A DNA stretch of 5,870 nt from contig JAHHQT010000103.1 of assembly GCA_020026215.1 (NCBI GenBank), positions 1 through 5,870 on the forward strand, in the 5' to 3' direction. A model generated the notes under the pieces. That model saw only the letters and a program-made list of their open reading frames with translations, was not told the origin of the DNA and did no database searches. The DNA comes from Muribaculaceae bacterium. Lineage in GTDB: Bacteria > Bacteroidota > Bacteroidia > Bacteroidales > Muribaculaceae. Positions within the stretch are counted from its first letter, which is position 1; each line of letters starts with the position of its first letter. Made by a program: the position numbers and the translations under genes. Of the stretch, positions 5,831 through 5,870 are shown one piece after another.

Positions 5831-5870
5831 ATCGCATAAAGTTAATGCAATAAAGATAATGAAAGTTCTT

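Noticed and set aside
1..5870. CRISPR array, tRNA, rRNA, insertion sequence or phage genes
   Set aside because: No regularly spaced repeats, no cloverleaf or rRNA-like sequence, and no transposase or integrase coding sequence could be found.

Overview
The window reads as chromosomal DNA of a member of the Bacteroidales (phylum Bacteroidota); a Bacteroides/Prevotella-type relative is likely but the genus cannot be fixed. The reasons are a Bacteroidota-type topoisomerase IV subunit A, a DUF3316-like protein, a TAnnTTTG-type promoter element, A/T-rich gene starts that mostly lack Shine-Dalgarno motifs, and moderate-GC genes separated by very AT-rich spacers.

Left half (2-3623, + strand): a compact gene run. 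It opens with the C-terminal ~559 residues of topoisomerase IV subunit A (ParC-like; the 5' end lies outside the window). A predicted exported, beta-rich DUF3316-like protein follows, its ATG directly abutting the parC stop. After a 40-bp gap comes a lipoprotein peptidase of family S41 with tricorn-type rather than CtpA-type active-site residues. The spacing suggests co-transcription of a DNA topoisomerase gene with two cell-envelope genes of unknown purpose.

Right end (5830-4595, - strand): one secreted alpha/beta hydrolase (esterase/peptidase-like) with a complete Ser-Asp-His triad, convergent with the + strand run.

Middle (3624-4594): 971 bp of mostly AT-rich sequence without a conventional gene, but not empty. 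On the + strand side it holds several hairpins and a weak terminator-like stem followed by T6. On the - strand there is a coherent set of signals: a 16-bp perfect palindrome, a TACCTTTG -7 element, a strong Shine-Dalgarno motif before a 20-codon ORF, a second palindrome copy, a 12-bp hairpin with two G-U pairs that form only in - strand RNA, and a strong intrinsic terminator with a U-tract. Together these suggest an unannotated ~290-nt - strand transcript (about 4376 to 4087), either a small RNA or a tiny-peptide mRNA. This is the most novel item in the window and is inferred, not proven.
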